Assembly: GCA_943789445.1 (NCBI GenBank)
Contig: CALSUC010000002.1
Location: forward strand, 434,001-498,000
Length of the DNA stretch: 64,000 nt
Reading direction: 5' to 3'
Origin: UBA4575 sp002386945
Lineage (GTDB): Bacteria; Pseudomonadota; Gammaproteobacteria; UBA4575
Part shown: positions 59,394 through 64,000 of the stretch, piece after piece
Layout: each line of letters begins with the position of its first letter
Numbering within the stretch: the first letter of the stretch is position 1
Translations under genes and position numbers: made by a program
The notes under the pieces: generated by a model
Told to the model about the DNA's origin: nothing
The model's input: only the letters and a program-made list of their open reading frames with translations
The model's database searches: none

Positions 59394-59642
59394 TATGTAT
59401 GGGCCTTCTTAAGAGGACGCCGTTAGGCGGGTTACAGTGGTTCTAGTATATGCGTATTTCTAAAGCAGTACGAGGCAAGCTACAGCCACTTAGTTCCTTA
59501 TCTGTACAATATGGTGCAGGGTGTTGGCTAGTCAGAGCCTAAAATCTGATTTAGTATGCGCGCCTGTCTATTGATTAAACTAATCATCAGATGGGTTTTT
59601 TGAACCCATAGATCTGAGTCTATGCAATTTGAGGAGTGCAGT

Positions 59643-60134
59643 ATGTCTGAAGCACAAGAAAAGTCTCTTTTTATGACGCGTCTAATGACGCCTGATATGG
59701 CTAACTTTTCCGGTAAAGTACATGGTGGAGCGTTACTCAAGGTATTAGATGAAGCAGCTTATTCTTGCGCCTCACGCTACTGCAAGGCTTATGTAGTGAC
59801 GGCTGCACTAGATCACGTGGGCTTTAAACGCGCGGTTATGGTGGGTGATCTGATTACATTTAAATGTAATGTTAACTATGTTGGTCGTTCCTCGATGGAG
59901 ATCGGTATTCGGGTTGAAGCGGAAAACATCAAGAGCACGACTAAATATCACGCCATCTCCTGTTACTTCACTATGGTAGCGGTTGATGATGATGGTAAGG
60001 GCTTAGAAGTACCACGCTTACAGCTTAACTCTGAAGAAGAGAAGAAATTATTTGAAGCCGGCAAGATGCGTTGTGAAATGCGTAAAGAGATGGAACAGCG
60101 TAACCAAGAGTTACACGTCGGTCTGCCTGCCTAG
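59643..60134 (+). CDS. Acyl-CoA thioesterase, hotdog fold (YciA-like)
   Basis: A 163-residue single-hotdog enzyme that hydrolyses acyl-CoA thioesters. It shows ANFSGKVHGGALLKVLDEAA with the catalytic aspartate region, YVVTAALDHVGFKRAVMVGD and VNYVGRSSMEIGIRVEAENI. The start is at ATG 59643, which has GAGGAG six bases upstream; a longer frame to 59622 would begin inside this ribosome site. It is a cytosolic protein; acyl-chain length is unknown. It is convergent with the aminotransferase. Confidence 0.9.
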   Translation: MSEAQEKSLFMTRLMTPDMANFSGKVHGGALLKVLDEAAYSCASRYCKAYVVTAALDHVGFKRAVMVGDLITFKCNVNYVGRSSMEIGIRVEAENIKSTTKYHAISCYFTMVAVDDDGKGLEVPRLQLNSEEEKKLFEAGKMRCEMRKEMEQRNQELHVGLPA

Positions 60135-60143
60135 GCTCTAACT

Positions 60144-61322
60144 TTAGGCGAGCTGCTGCAAGCCCTTAATCAAGCGTTGCATGCCGATATCGACGTTGTC
60201 TGAAGTCAGTGCACCATAAGAAACCCTAAGATAACCCTCTGTTGCAAAGGCGCTACCAGGAATGGTGGCGACGCCATTTTCACGTATTAAATGATGAGCG
60301 GTTTCTAGATCGCTAAGCCTGCTTTGAATGCGTGCAAAGATATAAAAAGCGCCCTCTGACTGTACTCTTTGGCGCAAGACCCCTGAATCATTTAAGGCCT
60401 GTAAGCACAGTGCACGTGAGTTTTTGATCTCATTTAAGTGTGTTTGTAAGTAATGCGTATCGGCCTGCAAAGCGCCTAAGGCGGCAAGCTGAGAGACGAT
60501 TGGGGGTGATATTAAGACCGTGTCTTGAACCTTGCGCAGCGTGTCTGCGAGCTCGGCAGGTACTAACATATAGCCCACACGCCAACCAGCAAAGCCATAG
60601 GCCTTGGAGAAGGAATAGAGGCTGATCGTATGGGCGGCGCTATTGTTCAAGCTAGCAGCAGAAAAATGTTCGGTGTCTTCAAACACAAAGTCTTCATAAG
60701 CTTCATCTGAAATATGATAAAGGCCATGTTGCTCGCACAGTTGATTGATTTCAGTCAGTTCTTCTTGGCTGTAGACTGCGGCACTCGGGTTATTAGGTGA
60801 AACAGTCACTATCGCTTTAGTGCGTGCTGTGATGTTGTTTTTGATGGCATCTAGATCAGGATGAAAATTGTCTAAGGTAGGTGTTAATACTGCTTTAGCA
60901 TTAGCCAGAGTAATGGCCATCTCATGATTGAAATAGAACGGCGTCAGCAGGATAACCTCATCATCTGGGTCGAGCAGGGCCAACATCAAAGAGCTAAAGG
61001 CCATATTCGAGCCGGCAGTGACAAAGATTTCTTGCCCTTGATCAAAGCGGATCTGATTTTTTTGTTCAAGCTTGTGGCGTAAAGCGGCTACTAGCTCTGG
61101 GATACCTTGTACCGGTCCATAGAGGTCCAGCTGTTTCTCATGTAAGCGATCTTCTACTGCCGCTAGAGCTTCTTGAGGCGGAGAGAAAAAGGCAATGCCC
61201 TGACCTAATGAAATAGTCCCGGGGTGCTGACGAACCCAGCCATTGATGGTTGGAATAATAGGGCTTCTAACCGCTGCACTACGTGCGCTGGGGCTGAGAA
61301 GGGCTGGAGTGGTGTCAGGCAT
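60144..61322 (-). CDS. Pyridoxal phosphate-dependent aminotransferase, class I
   Basis: Fold-type I aminotransferase, 392 residues. It has SLGQGIAFFSPPQEALAAV, LYGPVQGIPELVAALRHKL, FVTAGSNMAFSSLMLALLDP, VSPNNPSAAVYSQEELTEIN (PLP-contacting NNP), YHISDEAYEDFVFED and the lysine loop LYSFSKAYGFAGWRVGYML. The class includes aspartate, aromatic and methionine aminotransferases. ATG 61322 is chosen; it is four bases after the stop of the VWA gene, and the longer frame to 61391 overlaps that gene. Substrate not determined. Confidence 0.88.
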   Translation of the reverse strand: MPDTTPALLSPSARSAAVRSPIIPTINGWVRQHPGTISLGQGIAFFSPPQEALAAVEDRLHEKQLDLYGPVQGIPELVAALRHKLEQKNQIRFDQGQEIFVTAGSNMAFSSLMLALLDPDDEVILLTPFYFNHEMAITLANAKAVLTPTLDNFHPDLDAIKNNITARTKAIVTVSPNNPSAAVYSQEELTEINQLCEQHGLYHISDEAYEDFVFEDTEHFSAASLNNSAAHTISLYSFSKAYGFAGWRVGYMLVPAELADTLRKVQDTVLISPPIVSQLAALGALQADTHYLQTHLNEIKNSRALCLQALNDSGVLRQRVQSEGAFYIFARIQSRLSDLETAHHLIRENGVATIPGSAFATEGYLRVSYGALTSDNVDIGMQRLIKGLQQLA

Positions 61323-61326
61323 GGCG

Positions 61327-63594
61327 TTACATCGTGATTCGTCTATAAATGTCCGACACCTTATACGGTAATTTATCGACCTGGTCGACAATCGTGAAGT
61401 TTACTGGACCATACATATGTTTTAGGTAGTCTGCAGATTCTGTATCAATGGTGATGCAGAAAGGATGAATACCCAAGAACTTTGCCTCGACTAAGGCGCG
61501 ACGGGTGTCTTCAATGCCATAGACGCCACGATAGCCATCTTGGTCATCAGGCCGGCCATCGGATAGTGTAATCAATAGCTTACTCTTTGCTTCAACCTTG
61601 CTTAAGAGCTTACTCAGGTGACGGATGGCGACGCCCATGCGTGTATAGTCTTGCGGCTTGATACCTGCAATACGCGCCTTTACTTCCTTTGAATAAGGCT
61701 CATCAAATTCTTTGATCCGATATAGATCACAACGCTGATGGGTTCTGCCAGAAAAACCATAGATGGCATACTGGTCACCTAAGAGTTGTAAAGATTCACA
61801 CAGTAAGATCAATGCTTCACGCTCCATATCATTAATCCAACCAGAGGTAGAGCCGCTCATATCAACCATAAACATGACTGCAATATTGCGGTCGACTTTT
61901 CGTTGTTTGATAAAGAGGTTTTGACTTAACTCATGGCCATTGATGATATCGGCATAGGATTCAATGACTGCATCTAGATCAATATCCTCACCATATGGTT
62001 GCTTGCGTAAGCGACGGTTATCGTCACGTAAGGCCTCAAAGGTACGGTTTAAACTCTTCATCAAACCATAGTGTTTTTTCAGAGTCTTGGCGGCAAAGTC
62101 TGATGTGATGGCAGGTACTGTCTGCTCATATAGGTGGCAGTAATCTTTGCGGTATTTCTGGCGTGAGTGGTCCCACTCATCATACAAGGCAAGCGGCTCA
62201 CCTAATGCTTCATTCTGTTCACTTTCAGCTGCGGCATTATCGTTATCAGTACTAGCCTTGTCTTCATTAGTCTCTAAGTATTCTTCTGGGATATCACCTA
62301 CATCTTGTTGGATTGAATTCAACAGCTCTTGGATATCTTCTGGTATATCGACGGTCTTACCATCAAGCTCTAGATCATAACGATAGCCATCTGGACGTTG
62401 GTCATCTTCTACTTCGCGTAGCTCAAAGTTTTCTTCATCGGCGTCACCTTCGCCCGGCATCGTATCTGTGCCTGACATCAATTCTTCACGTAATTCAGTC
62501 AACTTCTCTTGCAGCTCAGCTTTTTCTTGATCTGTGCGTTCCTGAATCTTGCTATTTGCCAGCTCTGGGTCTAATTCACCTTGATATAGCGTACGTTCTG
62601 GCAAATAAGCTTGGTCGTAAAGGGCGTAGAGTAGTTCCGCCGTATCGTGCACGGTCGCCTCTGGTGTCGATAGCTTTTCGATCGCCTGCTGCCAAGTGAC
62701 AGGCAGGTCTGTCGCCGCTAGCAATGAATTAAATTGACGCATGGCGCGAGCGATACCGGGTAGCTCCCGTTCTATCTGTTTGTCTAGACGTACGGTCTCT
62801 AAGGCATGGAATAGATTTAATGCGCGCTCACTGTCTTTAAAGGTAGCGACTAACTGTTGAATATTGATCCGGAAGGTACCGAACCAAGTTTGTGCCCATT
62901 GGTGTATGGCGATTGATTTATACAGCGCAAAGTTCTCTTCACGCGTCTTAAATTCACTCAAACGTGCAGGGAGGTGCAAGGTTTCAGTATCGGTAAAGAG
63001 GTTTTCACTACTCTCTAAATTTAGTGAACGACCATTAAGACCCAACACAATACTTTCAACAACGCGGGATATTTCATCGTAGCTGACTGAGCTGGGTGCA
63101 CTGCTTTTGCTAGCGACATATTGTTCTATCGCCTGCATTTCAGTAATTGCAGCCTGCACATCATGCGCTCGGTATTGACTGAGTATATGTTCAAGCCAAT
63201 CAGCCCAGGCACCTTCGTCTAGTAACATCAGGGCGGGCGGGGCAAGGTGGCAGAAATGGTAAGAGAGTTCGGCGTTTGCGTCTGAGACAGTAGTAGCGGA
63301 TTGAATAAAACGTTCTTGGTCAGCCAGACTAAACTGAGTGAGCTGTTGTGCTGGTGCAAAGACACTGCGTGCGGTGGTTAATACCTGATCGACGACGAGT
63401 TCTAGGCGGAGCTGGATTTCCCGCTCACTCATTCCGCCATAAATGGAACCATTCTGATTGCGTCCGGCACGATCTAAGGACTGAATGAAACCGCCATCCT
63501 TTGAATAGGCCTTAATCTCGTACTGGTACTCAGGGTCTGCTGGTGCAGCTGTTGTGGATTTGCTCTTGTCGCGGCGCCAAAATCTGAAGTTCAT
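61327..63594 (-). CDS. VWA-domain protein, CbbO/NorD-like
   Basis: A 755-residue protein. The C-terminal VWA domain carries the metal-ion-dependent adhesion site in MFMVDMSGSTSGWINDMERE, the threonine in DYTRMGVAIRHL and the aspartate in LLITLSDGRPDDQDGY. The long N-terminal region is helical, with an acidic stretch (MPGEGDADEENFELREVEDD). This layout matches NorD and CbbO, adaptors that act with MoxR-type AAA+ ATPases (NorQ, CbbQ) to activate metalloenzymes or Rubisco. No AAA+ partner, nor or cbb genes are in the window. It is between the J-domain gene (6-base gap) and the aminotransferase (4-base gap). Confidence 0.82.
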   Translation of the reverse strand: MNFRFWRRDKSKSTTAAPADPEYQYEIKAYSKDGGFIQSLDRAGRNQNGSIYGGMSEREIQLRLELVVDQVLTTARSVFAPAQQLTQFSLADQERFIQSATTVSDANAELSYHFCHLAPPALMLLDEGAWADWLEHILSQYRAHDVQAAITEMQAIEQYVASKSSAPSSVSYDEISRVVESIVLGLNGRSLNLESSENLFTDTETLHLPARLSEFKTREENFALYKSIAIHQWAQTWFGTFRINIQQLVATFKDSERALNLFHALETVRLDKQIERELPGIARAMRQFNSLLAATDLPVTWQQAIEKLSTPEATVHDTAELLYALYDQAYLPERTLYQGELDPELANSKIQERTDQEKAELQEKLTELREELMSGTDTMPGEGDADEENFELREVEDDQRPDGYRYDLELDGKTVDIPEDIQELLNSIQQDVGDIPEEYLETNEDKASTDNDNAAAESEQNEALGEPLALYDEWDHSRQKYRKDYCHLYEQTVPAITSDFAAKTLKKHYGLMKSLNRTFEALRDDNRRLRKQPYGEDIDLDAVIESYADIINGHELSQNLFIKQRKVDRNIAVMFMVDMSGSTSGWINDMEREALILLCESLQLLGDQYAIYGFSGRTHQRCDLYRIKEFDEPYSKEVKARIAGIKPQDYTRMGVAIRHLSKLLSKVEAKSKLLITLSDGRPDDQDGYRGVYGIEDTRRALVEAKFLGIHPFCITIDTESADYLKHMYGPVNFTIVDQVDKLPYKVSDIYRRITM

Positions 63595-63600
63595 AGCTAT

Positions 63601-64000
63601 TTAATCTGTAATTTGAGCGATCAGCAGATCCCGTGCTTGGTTAATCTTGACGGCTAAATAACTAGAGCCACCGCGATCAGGGTGAATTTTCTGCATCAAC
63701 TGTTTATGTGCTTTCAGAATACTCTGTTTATCGGCCCCTGGCTCTAGTCCAAGGATTGCATAAGCCTCATTTTCTGATAGTTGTGCAGTACTAGTTTCTT
63801 CTGTTTTATTCGACTGGTTTTGAGCGCGCCATTCAGTGCCATGGGTTCTGTCGATGTAATTACCTAGTAATTGTTCGGAGTCAGGGTCTAGTTTTAGATA
63901 GCTTTGATACAGTTCTAACAGCTGATTTTGGTTTAATTGTTGTAACTCCATGCCTACATGTAGGCCGCTTTTAACGCTGCCGGAGAGCTGCCCGCTGTCG
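63601..64000 (-). CDS. J-domain (DnaJ-like) protein, 5' end outside the window
   Basis: The frame is open through base 64000, so the start lies beyond the window. An internal ATG at 63951 gives 116 residues, but the extra upstream codons read DSGQLSGSVKSGLHVGMELQ, which matches the conserved segment that precedes the J domain in membrane DnaJ-like proteins of Proteobacteria. The J domain itself is C-terminal: NEAYAILGLEPGADKQSILK, and KIHPDRGGSSYLAVKINQAR with the HPD motif that stimulates DnaK. The missing N-terminus likely holds membrane helices. It is immediately upstream of the VWA gene (6 bases), so they may be co-expressed. Confidence 0.8.
   Translation of the reverse strand, partial: DSGQLSGSVKSGLHVGMELQQLNQNQLLELYQSYLKLDPDSEQLLGNYIDRTHGTEWRAQNQSNKTEETSTAQLSENEAYAILGLEPGADKQSILKAHKQLMQKIHPDRGGSSYLAVKINQARDLLIAQITD

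Noticed and set aside
1..64000. CRISPR arrays, prophage, IS elements, toxin-antitoxin or defence genes
   Set aside because: No regularly spaced repeats, transposase, integrase or restriction/defence domains were found in any frame.

Overview
The window comes from a gammaproteobacterial chromosome. The left end carries the gene order recA-recX-alaS-lysC-csrA followed by tRNA-Ser and two tRNA-Arg genes, which is characteristic of Gammaproteobacteria. Codon use looks even throughout. I see no prophage, insertion sequence, integrase or CRISPR array. I cannot name the genus from the sequence alone.

Layout. (1) 1-7955: DNA repair and translation housekeeping (recA C-terminus, recX, alaS, lysC, csrA), three tRNAs, a Bcp peroxiredoxin, and a small set of poorly known genes (DUF2237, a spermidine-synthase-like protein, a 79-residue orphan). 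(2) 7985-16111: envelope glycosylation genes: a GT2-GtrA-GT39 triple fusion, a two-domain glycosyltransferase (GT8-like plus ELM1-like), a 2OG-Fe(II) oxygenase, a degenerate kinase-like protein and a GT2 enzyme. (3) 16141-31103: a bacterial sphingolipid (ceramide) locus. It holds serine palmitoyltransferase, a dedicated acyl carrier protein, an extended-SDR ceramide reductase candidate, an acyl-AMP ligase, a HIT protein, a membrane di-iron hydroxylase, a GNAT-like ceramide synthase candidate, two nucleotidyltransferases, LptF and LptG, a metallophosphoesterase, a CDP-alcohol phosphotransferase, a diacylglycerol/ceramide kinase-type enzyme and a Tam41-like cytidylyltransferase. (4) 31592-42349: one long minus-strand urea operon, urtABCDE - small membrane gene - ureDABCEFG, preceded by a clear sigma-54 promoter and two NtrC-type enhancer sites, with a divergent MerR regulator. 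(5) 43861-64000: mixed housekeeping: ferredoxin, GlcG/HbpS protein, CbiX-like chelatase, MBL hydrolase, Mug glycosylase, DsbB, MetX, citrate synthase, MobB/MobA, MoeB-like, YihY, TraB-like, TauE-like, Prc protease, thioesterase, aminotransferase, a CbbO/NorD-like VWA protein and a J-domain protein cut by the window end.

The main biological story is region 3. The core enzymes known from Caulobacter for ceramide synthesis (Spt, Acp, CerR, acyl-ACP/CoA ligase, bCerS) are recognisable. They sit with genes that could build a phosphorylated head group by CDP chemistry (LicC-like enzyme, CDP-alcohol phosphotransferase, lipid kinase, Tam41-like enzyme) and with LptF/LptG, which could move the finished lipid or LPS toward the outer membrane. 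The head group and the order of steps are inference. Region 2 may decorate LPS or the same sphingolipid.

Several things are easy to miss: a 55-residue gene whose stop overlaps the ureD start, a 59-residue DUF2892 gene, an msrB pseudogene, a 20-bp perfect hairpin before gltA, and start-site corrections for gltA, urtA, ureF, csrA, the thioesterase and the aminotransferase.
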